Origin: Hyphochytrium catenoides
Lineage: Eukaryota > Sar > Hyphochytriomycetes > Hyphochytriales > Hyphochytriaceae
Assembly (NCBI GenBank): GCA_900088475.1
Contig: FLMG01001810.1
Location: forward strand, 1 to 31,538
Direction: 5' to 3'
Length of the DNA: 31,538 nucleotides
Part shown: piece after piece, positions 12,101 to 21,011 of the stretch
Layout: the number at the start of each line of letters is the position of its first letter
Numbering within the stretch: position 1 is the stretch's first letter
The notes under the pieces: model-generated
The model's database searches: none
The model's input: the letters and a program-made list of their open reading frames with translations, nothing else
Told to the model about the DNA's origin: nothing
Position numbers and translations under genes: made by a program

Positions 12101-13154
12101 AAATCATCCACTCTAAACTCCAAGAATAAAACACGTTATAGACCCAGGCGACAGGCTTAACAACCACCATATCGCGGACCACTATATCGCTCTAAGGGAT
12201 CTTCCTACCTGATGCCCAGAATGCTTCTGCCCTTAGGACCATTCAGGGAGTTGCTGGAAGCCTGCCTCTTCACCTCAAAAACCTAAACGGAGACAAGCCT
12301 GGTCAATCCATGCATCTTTCCTACTCCGTCCTCTTCATTGCTCATAGCCAGTTCGGCCACTCTTACCTTCTCTCTTCTCCTAGTCCATCGTCTGCGTCTA
12401 ACCATGTCAAAGGTAGACGGTGTGGCCTTAGACTCACCCTTGAAGAGCTTCTTGTCCAAGCCACTCCAGCTCCTGGCATAACTCCAACCTAATAAATAGC
12501 CACATTTGTTGGCAGGGACGATGGATTGAAAAAAGCGGTTAGCGTTGACTGGACCAGAAGAGTCAAATGCTAATAGGTTTGCTTTAGAAAGTTGGGCCAG
12601 ACAAGACGATGAAAGACCCCGACGGGACGCCTTGGACTTAAAGAAGGGCGAGGAGGAGGACAGAGTGTCCTCCTCAAAAAATGTAAGCGACTCAAAGGAT
12701 AAGAACAAGCAGACTTCAGGGGCCATTCTTTAGTCTGCCGTTGAAAGTATGCGCGAGGAGTCAAGAGGACAAAGAAGAAAGTGTTCGGATGCTCCACCTT
12801 CACTGTCGCACTCTGTGTACGAGTAATCTATCTCCCAGTCGGAGATCCACCGCCAACCTTCAGGCAAGGGGAGACTCAGGGCAAGATCTTGCTCTCCTGG
12901 TGCTCTGCTTCCACCAGGCGGAACAGCGTGACGGAAACATGGGGGAAGGTTAGGGAATCTTCGTCATGATAGAGCTGAAGGATTGACTGTGTCTGTTGTC
13001 GCTCGACCCCAGCGCGTTCTCACCTGGAGATGCCCTCTCCTGCTCTGTCTGTGTAGGGTTCTCTGTCTACAATGCCCATCTTATCCGACCACTTGCCCCC
13101 CAGCGTCTTGCGCTGGTTCTCAAAGATCTCGTCCACATAAGTTTCAACCGTCAT
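4779..13154 (-). CDS. Formin (FH2) with DysF, CCDC53-like and ZNF598-C-like modules, 29 exons
   Basis: Predicted to be an actin nucleator and elongator of about 1218 aa. Coding exons, 5' to 3' on the minus strand: 13154-13024, 12904-12798, 12488-12367, 12282-12209, 11997-11852, 11632-11346, 11243-11133, 10910-10716, 10460-10304, 10231-10127, 9948-9757, 9487-9399, 9311-9224, 9102-8923, 8748-8643, 8447-8366, 8223-8137, 7927-7805, 7614-7552, 7359-7183, 6967-6827, 6568-6478, 6352-6279, 6169-6038, 5878-5821, 5655-5481, 5383-5343, 5274-5162, 4988-4779. All junctions are GT-AG and phase-consistent; the total is 3657 nt ending in TAG. Domain order by residue: DysF 6-120; proline-rich 194-265; coiled coil 268-289; three CCDC53-like motifs 327-495; short proline/lysine-rich linker 530-560; FH2 about 560-945, including AIGNYLN at 757-763; charged coiled coil 1055-1115; ZNF598-C-like modules at 985-1060 and 1145-1215. 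The ATG at 13154 is the only in-frame Met before the DysF domain, but a splice-acceptor-like CATTTGCCAG lies just upstream, so a 5' exon is possible. The weakest junction is the donor after 9757 (C|GTCCGT). Confidence 0.88.
6478..9487 (-). other. Exons encoding the FH2 domain
   Basis: Twelve exons read through a complete FH2 core. Landmarks in order: GLFWSKVAP; NNTIWTEM; LLLDPKRQQNIGIAIAR with MPASELKRAIFELDE; PTTEEMDQL with FEGD; IPRLKSFLFRLQFE; AIGNYLNAATPRGQAYGFKL; LSNLKAVDNKTSLMNYLAL; DRFTEVMEPF; and IVGSFGEDP with SEEFFGIFDQF. GNYLN and the GFKL segment are classic formin signatures. The junction 7805/7614 restores KTSL-MNYL exactly where formins have a TLLHYL-like stretch. No expected block appears to be missing, so nucleation and barrel-dimer function should be intact (inference). 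Confidence 0.93.
9186..9203. repeat. (TA)n microsatellite inside a formin intron
   Basis: About nine TA dinucleotides lie in the intron between exons 9311-9224 and 9102-8923. They do not overlap the splice sites. Confidence 0.85.
10127..10910 (-). other. Three tandem CCDC53-like motifs in the formin
   Basis: Exon 10910-10716 encodes motif 1 (DDPLFAKFFKLQKMGMPSEQ...). Exon 10460-10304 encodes motif 2 (DDPAYAKFFKLQKMGMPPPQ...). Exon 10231-10127 encodes the first half of motif 3 (EDPSFAKFFKLQKMGMPVEQ...), completed in exon 9948-9757 as EGLDPSLLDNPEA. Each reads DP..AKFF..QKMGMP..QIKLKM.AEGL.P.LLD.P.A. From memory this matches the conserved core of WASH complex subunit 3 (CCDC53, Pfam PF10152). 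Motifs 1 and 2 are followed by APSPN and low-complexity S/A/T linkers. Confidence 0.85.
12367..13154 (-). other. Exons encoding the N-terminal dysferlin (DysF) domain
   Basis: The first three exons of the formin give both halves of a DysF domain. The N half shows VDEIFENQRK, then GGKWSDK and DREPYTDRAGEG. The C half shows LPEGWRWISDWEID, DSEGWSYA and VRRRRWTRR, the usual paired GW.W..W..D / GW.YA / RRRRW pattern. This fold is known from dysferlin/myoferlin and fungal peroxins (Pex30/Pex23 type), where it is linked to membranes. The exons join in phase with the proline-rich formin exons (12282-12209 onward), which argues against a separate gene. Confidence 0.85.
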
Positions 13155-14288
13155 CCCTCCCGCACAACTGGCAAATGCCAAGGAGACAGAGCGTATAACT
13201 CTTGTGGATACTAAGAGCCCTCCGAGCACCTTAGGGCCCCTCGCTGATGGGCAAGACAGCAGGCTGTGCGCAACTGCTTTGAAAGAAGAGCGGAGGTGGA
13301 AGGGAGACTACAAGGCATCAAGGACTACAACGCAACCAGGATCGGTAGGTAGCCTCATGCGTGCGGGACTACTGCTAGTCCTGCCCTGTTGCCGTCAGCC
13401 CAACTTCTTCTGATAGTGCATTGAAGCCGTTGTCGGCTGCTGCAGCCTACTTTTCTCTCTTCATGCTACAAGTAGACTGCTGCTGTTGAAAAAAGCTGCG
13501 GGCAGTCAGAGGAGAAGCCTGAACGACTGAACTATCTCACTGTCTGAAGGGCTGAGTGCTGAGTGGAAGGGATCCTAGGAACTAGCTTGGCAGCAAAGCA
13601 GGAGTAGGAGAGTGGCGGGAGGGAAGAAGGCAGCACGAGGAGTGAAGCTTGCAAGCCCTCGAACGGAAAGAAAAAGTTTGGGCTCCCTTGCGAGCATCAC
13701 GAGGACAACGTCGGCGGTTAAGGATAAGGTAAGATGGCATTCTGGCAGTATTGATTTCAACTAGAAAGGACTAGCAAAGGGTTAAGGTTTGAGGCAAAAG
13801 ATGCGCCGTAATGTCCAGCCCAAGATTGAAGTCCCACCCACCGAAATATCGGAGTATGAAGATGAAAAATCATACAGAAATAGTGAAGAAGTACCGGCTC
13901 GGGATCCGCTATTGTACCTTCAGAGTGAGGGTGCTTGCGAATCATGAGTAACCTTTTTCACAGCAGCGGAGAGAGAGAGACACACAGAGAAAGAGACAGA
14001 GAGACAGACAGAGAGAGAGAGTGAGAGAGAGAGTGAGAGAGGGAAAGAGAGAAGGGAGACCAGAAGCGGGACGAGGAAGAGCATGAGAGGCCAGAGAGGG
14101 AAAGACTTCTTATTAGAAGATAGTGACTGAGCAAGGCAGTTGGAGAGAGAGAGAGAGACGGTTGACAGCTTAGAGTTGCCCCTTCTTCCTTGCTGGTCTT
14201 GCCCAGTGGCTTTGGTTAGGGTCAAAAGGCACTTTTAACCTCTCTTGCGCGCTTCTCCCTCCTCAAGCCTGCAGCCGCTGCTGCTGGC
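13155..14288. promoter_or_regulatory. Divergent intergenic region (formin / conserved protein) with GA-rich tract
   Basis: About 1.1 kb separates the formin start codon from the start codon of the plus-strand gene at 14289, so it should contain both promoters and 5' UTRs. Its main feature is a GA-rich purine tract at 13968-14060 with a second (GA)n run at 14142-14158, close to the plus-strand gene. I see no convincing TATA element. The minus-strand translation of the tract is a low-complexity S/L/V repeat and is not a gene. Confidence 0.6.
13968..14158. repeat. GA-rich purine tract
   Basis: Runs of GA with interspersed CA and GT steps cover 13968-14060, and a further (GA)n run lies at 14142-14158. 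It sits 130-320 bp upstream of the ATG at 14289. GA tracts of this kind can exclude nucleosomes or bind GAGA-type factors in other eukaryotes; here that is inference. Confidence 0.9.
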
Positions 14289-16086
14289 ATGGCGGCAGCT
14301 GGAAGAACTACCCCTCCTCTGCTTAATGGTCTGCTGCGTCGCGTGTCGTCGCTGTGTATGCTGCGGACGCTGGACGATGCGGTTTATGAGGAGTCCTTCA
14401 AAGCACATCTGCTCTCTGTAGCGCATGGGACAGAAACTACAGGGAACCATAGTCAGAGGAGAAAGGAGCGGAAAGACGTTAAGGACCCAGCTATCTGCTA
14501 CCCGGAACTCCTGCAGGTCCAAAGAGCTTTAGGGGATGAGCTTTGTCTTCACCATAACTGGCTTCGGCCTTGCTCTCCAATCTCATCACCTGTCGCAAGA
14601 GTCGAAAATCACCTGGGTCCGTCCTTCCATCCTATTCTGGACCCTCTGCAGCCTGAGGATGAGAAGAGAGTACAAGTTCAGCTGGCCCATCAGCTTTTGA
14701 CAGGCGTTGCTGAAGAGGAACAGGAAGAGTTGGGGTGCCGCGGCGAAAAAGGTAGGACAAGATGTGACTCTGTGATTGCGCCATTCTGGAGGTGGGGAGA
14801 GGCCGCGCGATACAAGGTTATCGCCAGAAATCTTAGAGGGAGGTGAGCGTACGCATAGAAGAGGATGAGATATAAGAGAGTCATTGACCCTGATTTCTTG
14901 CTTCTCGCGCTTCTGTCAGCCTGATAGCAATCGAACAGGAAAGTACAAATGCAAGCGTAGAGGCCAAGTCACACAGGGGCAGGCGGAGTAGGAAGCCACA
15001 AATGGAAGGCATCGGAGACCTGACGGAGACTGTGAAGCTGGAGACTGAGTCTACACTTAGAGAGTCCTTACGGCACCTGCCGCGGCTAACAGCGGAGAAG
15101 TCGGGAAGTTTAGACGATGAGACTGCTCTTTCGCTTCTCTCTAACATATGGAGGCAAACGAAGGCGAAGACCTGGCTCCTGTTGATGGGTTGCAACTTCA
15201 CGGTAAAGGGAACCACTTTCTCTGTCCTAAGCACCTCCTGTGTCCTATGCTACAAGGTTTCTTCCTTTGGCCCCGCATGACAATTCTCCGGGATCTAACT
15301 AAACAGTGGCTAACCTTTAGGTAGGAAGTGTCTACTGCATGCCTCCATCTCGTGGCGCCTGCCTCTCTTCCTTCAGGCACTGGCACCCGAAGGCTTCAGG
15401 AAGGCTAACAGTAGGTGCTCGAGCCTTTGCGAAACATTGTCACAGGGACTCTGATAAATTTTGGGGAACCCTAAAGGTCACTTTAGCCTTGATTGCCTCT
15501 CCCTCTCCTCTGCCATCTGCGGTTGGTCTGCGACCACATTCTCTGCCATTATCAGCTCCAACAAGCTCTTGCTTTGCCAGAGCCCTCTTTGCCTTTTCTA
15601 ACTAACCTCGGTACCTTCCCCAACTGGCTTTCACTGCAGGGTAATGACTCAGTCATCAACGCAGCCGCTGAAGAAAAAGTCCTGTCCATGTTGGCCTCTT
15701 TCAGCTGGGTAAACGTGCATCTACTTCCCCATCAGGAGCCCGTCCTAGAGATCAGAGGTACGTTTTTACGTTCACATAAGGTATCAAAGAGTGCAACTAT
15801 GGCATCTGTTCCCCAGAAAGTCCATGTATAAGGAGGAGAGGAGCAACAAAGCTTGTTGTTAATATCGTGTATTCTATCGTCTAAGATCAAAGCGTTGGCC
15901 TCTCTTTCTAATAAGATCTCTGCTGTCTCCCTTGACCTCTGGCTTTCCCGTCTCTTTGCTTTTCGTTCCTTGTGTTCTGCAGTGCCCGAGGGATATGGCG
16001 CACGGTGGTGTGCGGATGGGAGAAGGTTCCGAGGCTTCTTAGAACCCCACCGTATAGACGGGCATGATAACCGGTGGCGACACTGA
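14289..16086 (+). CDS. Conserved protein of unknown function with C-terminal GFLEP motif, 5 exons
   Basis: Exons 14289-14751, 14928-15202, 15321-15476, 15640-15757 and 15983-16086 join with GT-AG and matching phase into a 371-aa protein ending in TGA. The N-terminal 220 residues are hydrophilic and unfamiliar. The C-terminal 90 look like a folded, conserved segment: ARAFAKHCHRDSDKFWG, then SWVNVHLLP and EIRVPEGYGARWCADGRRFRG, ending GFLEPHRIDGHDNRWRH. From memory, plant and algal proteins of unknown function share this segment (SKHAHR..FWG ... GYGARW..DG..F.GFLEP...GH...W+H). I cannot name a function. The stop lies 236 bp from the convergent golgin stop. Exon 1 is a single open stretch, so an unseen intron there cannot be excluded. 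Confidence 0.8.
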
Positions 16087-16322
16087 GGAACAGTCGCTAC
16101 GGGGATAGGTCTGGTGTTAGTGGTAGATAGGAGCTACACTCGATGCAGGTAGCCGCGCTAAGTATTCTGGTGAGTCGACGATAAGTTGAAGAACCGGAGA
16201 ATAGCGCAAGAACCAACAATAGACCCCATAGGTAGGATGAGAGATTCAACCCTGATGGTAGACTTTCCAGAGCTGCATGCCTGGTGATGCAGCCCTACCA
16301 AAGCCGCGGCCAATATGACTGT

Positions 16323-19014
16323 TCAGCCCTTTTCCGCTGGATAGCGCCAGGCACACACGACATGGCGGCCAAAGGTTGAAGGGAAGGCAGCACGAGCATG
16401 AAAATCAGTTCCTCGCTGAAAAGCAAGCAGAGTCGCGGTAGACCTCATTCCTGTCATCATTCCACCTTCCCTGACCTTAACCCCTCTCGCTTACCTTCAC
16501 GAGCTCAACTTCTTGGGGAGAGAACTGCAATACTGTTGCGATGGCTCCCTCCATATGCTCCTTGACCTCCATCTCGGAGGCACTCATATAGTTTAGCACA
16601 ATATTTTTCAGGTACTCGTAGCGTTTCTGCTCCTCCAGCGATAGAGCATTGAAAGCAGAAGTCGAAGTACGCCGCCCAGCTTCCTACGTAGGTCCATGAG
16701 AAGGGAAGAGGGAATAAGATGGCAGTTCGTTAGCGACTGACCCATATAAGTTTAACCCTCCAACCTCGTGCGTCTTCTGGCGCACGGTTGAGAGTAAGAG
16801 CGAGAAACAATACAGCGGCGCTGACCATATGACTCCCACAAAGTTATGCATTGCATTGTACGGCTAAGCTCGTCAAGTTTAGTTTCTGCAACTTACCGGC
16901 GCCGGGGCTGCTGGCTGTACGAACTGCAGGCCTGCACTTTCTAGTTGTCGCTTGGCTGCCTGCAAAGCCTCTTCACGTTCGCGGATCACATCCATCGCAT
17001 TCTTCCGGTACGAATCTAGATGGGTTTCACGAGGTGCAATGATAAGAACGGGCATGAAATGCCACCATCAGAAGGAGAGCGCAAACAGTTGTATCTTACT
17101 ATATTCCCGTCTTAACCGATCCAGTTTCTCTTCCGCTGATTCTGCCCCGACCGAAGTCGAGGCATTGAGGTGTCCAACCTTTGCCAGCAGGTCGTCGCGT
17201 TCTTTCTGTAGATTCTCATATCTACAGAACAAAATGCTCAGGTCAACTGGGACAAATAAATGAGGCGAAAGAAAAACCCTGAATTCAACTGACCTTTCTC
17301 GCCATTCTGCAGCTAAAGACGCCTCCCCAGCTGCTGATTTCAACCTCGCCACTTCTTGCTCTGATCTTTCCAATCTTTGTTTCCATGTCGCCTCCTAGAG
17401 GTAAACGTCAGCCATTCCTCACTGAGGCTATCAAACATCCTTCTCTCATGTTCATACCATGTCGTCGAATTCATCCTGGAGTTTAGCAAGCCGCCGAATC
17501 TGTTGCCGCGCACTTTCCAGCTCCGCTGTCAAATCTGCCCCCGCAATTTTCTGCTGAGCCGCCGCCATAGTGCTGGCCTGGATCTGAAAGCCCGAAATGC
17601 CGTGCATGATCAGAATGGAGCGCATATCGACAAGAAGCAAGGAGGTGGAACGAAGCCAGCAGAGTGGTTAAGTTTCAATTCTAGTAACGACGAACCTTCT
17701 GGATCTCAGCCTCCTTTTGTTTTCGAAGAATCTCTGGCGGCAGAGAGCGCAGGCAAGAGGAAGTTAATTCCAGGCTTCTGGAGCCTGATGCTAAGCGCAA
17801 GGTACAAAGATTACCTGCCCGCACCCGATATCGGCGAAATTCCTCCTTCACTTTATCAACTTCCTTCTGAGCATTGGCTCGCTGAGTCCCCAAGGAAAGA
17901 GTGGTTAAACTGTGCAGTTACGGCGCCTTCCCAACTTAGAACATTATAACACCACTCACCACTTCCTCTGCTTCCGCTACCGTGAGGGAAGGAGGCGGAC
18001 AAACGAGAGGCTCCCCGCTTTTCTTCTTGCCAATAAAGGCCTCAAGCTCCGCCTCAGTCGAGAATTTCTTCCAGACCAGCTCGGGTTGCACTCTGCAGAA
18101 ACTTACTTAATGCCCATACTTTCTCACTTGCATTGCCATCGCCCACGTATCTCCTTCCCTAGAGGTTGGCCTATCCTTTTGTTCTCTTACCTTCCCGCCG
18201 CCTCACTATCTATATATTCAATCAGACACCACAGTGCCCCAGCATGCTGAACTCGCTGGTGAATTTTTCTTGGCTCTAAAGCGGCAGAACGATCTCTCGC
18301 TTGTATAGTGGCTGCGGCCTTAGCTGCTTGAATCTAAAGAGTGGGAAATTGACTGTCAGATGGCGCCTTTCATATGACGAGCATTGAATTCTTTTGCAGC
18401 CCGTCGAAGTCTCTAGTGACCGCTATGGAAGCGCAAGGAACCTGCGTTCGCAGTTCCTTTCTCTCGCAGGACCTCTCAGACATGTCGCAGGTGACTCAAG
18501 ACCTACTTCTTCCCGATGCTTCTCAATCACTCGATCCTTTTCCTGGAGCTCGCGCTTGCTGTTTTCAATGCTGCGCTTTGCTAGCTGGAGCAATCTTGTC
18601 AATTTGCTCTCCTATGTTGACACGGACGGCCACAAGGGTTACTTTTATATGTGGTAAACGAAGCTTGCCGGCAAGTGAGGAGAGAAGGGACATAGATGGG
18701 AGATTTGAAGATCAGAGAGCTCTCTGCCGTACCGTGGCCTGGAGCTCTTTGACCTTGACAGACAGCTCTTGTATCGTCTTTCTCTGAGTTTGGGCTTCTT
18801 TTGCAGGATCTTCAACCACAGCTGCCGAAGGCTGCAGTGCTGGAGATTTACTCTTCTCTGCATCACCAAGAGCATCACCGTCCACGGTAAGGCTCCCTGC
18901 TTTGCCGCTTAGCGCAGCGGACACTGTATCATCCTCAACGGCTCCTCCTGCAACAGCTTTCTCAAACGTGTCCAAGCTGCTAGTAGACGCAACCTCATCA
19001 CTGCTTGGGTCCAT
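16323..19014 (-). CDS. GRIP-domain golgin (GCC-type), 12 exons
   Basis: Predicted trans-Golgi tether. Exons, 5' to 3' on the minus strand: 19014-18733, 18611-18507, 18333-18191, 18092-17960, 17881-17815, 17733-17696, 17583-17458, 17394-17294, 17221-17100, 17015-16897, 16683-16495, 16415-16323. They join in phase into about 505 aa. Residues 1-75 are acidic and low complexity; about 75-400 are predominantly coiled coil (e.g. ESKLTRLLQLAKRSIENSK). A block RRYRVRAEILRKQKEAEI resembles the YK.RA..VLKQK motif seen in GCC-family golgins. The GRIP domain is at 431-475: YEYLKNIVLNYM, then EHMEGAIATVLQFSPQEVEL. GRIP domains bind Arl1 GTPase at the trans-Golgi. The start may lie further upstream: an in-phase segment continues 5' of the Met to an acceptor-like ACACTTAG. 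If the last intron is retained, the protein ends a few residues after the GRIP domain (near 16480). Confidence 0.88.
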
Positions 19015-19564
19015 ACTCCTCCTTCGGAAACGCTCGGAGGCTTTTGGACCAGTGATGGGTCTAAGTGTGGCTCCTTAAAGTTAGTCTAGGGTACCGACAT
19101 TTGAAGCTTCCCTGAGCGCTCCGCATCGGCAACTGCAGATGTCATGGTCATCGTTGGAGTCAATAGAGTAACTTCAGACAAAGCGGTGGAAAATAGTGAT
19201 GACGGTACAGATCTCCAACGGTCTTGCATCTCAAGGGCACCTTGGCCTTGGACTCCGTGTCCTTGCACCCGTCTGTCCTCATCACTTGGGCGGCGCTCAG
19301 CACGACACACAGCGTCGACGTTGCTGAAGATTCACCTTCGCACTCTTCCGATAACCTTTATCCTAGTCCTGGATCTGGGCAGGTGAGACGGAACCTGCAC
19401 TGTCATGGTGATCGCCTCAGTCTGACTTGTGCGTTCGTGTACCGCCTGTCAGTAACTCGAGCAGCTCCCGCTTCCAGCCGTTAGCGGACGGCACACCGTA
19501 CAATCATCATTACAATCATCATAAAGACTACTTGTACTTGGTTGATGATGTTGTTTGTTTGGTC

Positions 19565-19584
19565 ATCATCATGATCATGATGAT
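19565..19584. repeat. 20-bp perfect palindrome in a CAT/ATG triplet run
   Basis: ATCATCATGATCATGATGAT is its own reverse complement, centred on GATC. It lies in a wider run of TCA/CAT triplets. It may be a by-product of triplet expansion on both strands or a symmetric binding site. Confidence 0.85.
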
Positions 19585-20672
19585 CATCAGTCAACTGTCC
19601 GCGCCGATGGCCGCCTGCTGCCGTTTATTATTATCATGCTCCAGGCGCCAGTCTCTTCTGCTTCTCTTCTTTCTCCCTTCACTTTTCTACCGTCCTTTTC
19701 AGGCCCCTATTTCTTCTCATCATTTTGCTCCTCTGTCTTCTCTTCTTCTTTTCCCTCATCATCATCCTACTACTACCCTCCATCATCCTCTTTCTTTCTT
19801 TACGTTGCGTCCTTCTTCTCCCACCATTCATATGCTGCTGCATCGTCCATTTCCATCATCCTACTACTACTAGAGGGCGGCGGGCGGAAAGAGGATGCAC
19901 CCCTACCACCTTCTGCAGCTGCTGATGATTATTACTGCTGGGTCTTCTTCTTGTTTCTTCCTTCTTAATAGGGTGGTGGCGAGCGGCGAGGTATGTAGCG
20001 GGGTGACTAGATAAAAGATAGAAGGAGAAAAAGAAGAAAGAGAAGAAGAAGCATGAGGACGGAGCGGCGCACGGCGAGGAGCAGCAGAAAATAGATGTGG
20101 GAAAAACACGAGCTGCAACCTAACTCATCTTTCTTGAAATGTAAGCTTCTCTCTCTTTTTTCTTTGTCTCTTGCAAGCGTCATCATGGCCATCACCATCA
20201 GCGCACCAAAGGCAGCAGCTGCGTTAACCTCCTACTAATGCACTATGATGCGCCGCAAAGGGAGTGATGAAGAACATCTCCGTCACTGGAGTGCAGTGGT
20301 AAGTTCCACTTCTTGGTTGTTAGACTGTTATGAGGACGAGAAGAGAGTCAACAATACTAAATCACGATACAAACAACTTACACGTGCTCCTCCAGCCGGA
20401 AATATATAGGCTATCGGCGCCACCTTTGCATGTTTGTGGCAGCAAGTAATGATGGATGAAAGGCTCACACACGTTTAGTCGCAGAAGGGTGTCTTGAGGA
20501 ATGCGTCGATTTGAAGGCACAACGGCCATAATTACGTCAAATCTTTCTCTAGTCCTTATAAAAGACCTACTTTTTTATAGGCAAATAATGCATTATTACA
20601 ACATATTGCGGCGATATAAGGACAGCAGCAAGCAGACTGCGCTGACGCTGGGCTGACTGACTGACTGTCAAG

Positions 20673-20840
20673 ATGGCGCTCAACTTCAAGGATTGCACTC
20701 TTTTCTTCATCAGATCAACTCAAGGAGCAGACGCCGCTCATTATCTCAGTCACGGTCTACTACCAGTCAACAAGCAGTCCTCCTTGTCTCTCTTTGCCTT
20801 TGAGATCGCCACCCGCTTGAGACTCTCCAGACGAAGCTGA
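20673..20840 (+). CDS. Small ORF upstream of the lipase, doubtful (55 aa)
   Basis: An ATG in a favourable context (AAGATGGCG) opens a 55-codon frame (MALNFKDCTLFFIRSTQGAD...) ending at TGA, about 170 bp before the lipase ATG. It could be an upstream ORF in the lipase leader, a short independent gene or chance. It has no recognisable domain and cannot be fused to the lipase frame without an unseen intron. Included for completeness at low confidence. Confidence 0.2.
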   Translation: MALNFKDCTLFFIRSTQGADAAHYLSHGLLPVNKQSSLSLFAFEIATRLRLSRRS

Positions 20841-21011
20841 AGACGAAGACTTGTTGGTGGGCTACTCCTCCATCCGTTTCTCAATCGTTTACTCTTCGAT
20901 TGTCTTGGAGGAGCCTAGGATTGTGTTGAAGGTTCGCACCGGTGCTACGTCATACCCAATAGCGATAAAAGAAAATAGTTCTCATCGAGCTGACTCAGTT
21001 TCCCTGGAAGT

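Larger units (their letters stand above)
19015..21011. promoter_or_regulatory. Divergent intergenic region (golgin / lipase), low complexity
   Basis: About 2 kb that should contain the golgin and lipase promoters. It holds TCA/CAT triplet runs at 19500-19590, with a perfect 20-bp palindrome at 19565-19584, a pyrimidine-rich stretch at 19640-19960, a purine-rich stretch near 20010-20100, and the palindrome AATAATGCATTATT at 20584-20597. Long open frames here translate to S/L/F/H/P strings typical of low-complexity DNA and are not called. One small ATG-initiated frame at 20673-20840 is listed separately. Confidence 0.6.

Noticed and set aside
12283-12803. Unspliced minus-strand frames over the DysF exons as separate small proteins
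   Set aside because: They read through introns. Only the spliced frame restores the DysF pattern (DSEG joined to WSYA at 12798/12488).
13920-14225. 101-codon minus-strand frame over the GA tract
   Set aside because: The SLSLSLSV repeat is simply the GA microsatellite translated from the other strand.
19427-20198. Several 60-150 codon frames in the golgin-lipase intergenic region
   Set aside because: They are translations of CAT/TTC-type low-complexity DNA with no start context, splice support or domain.
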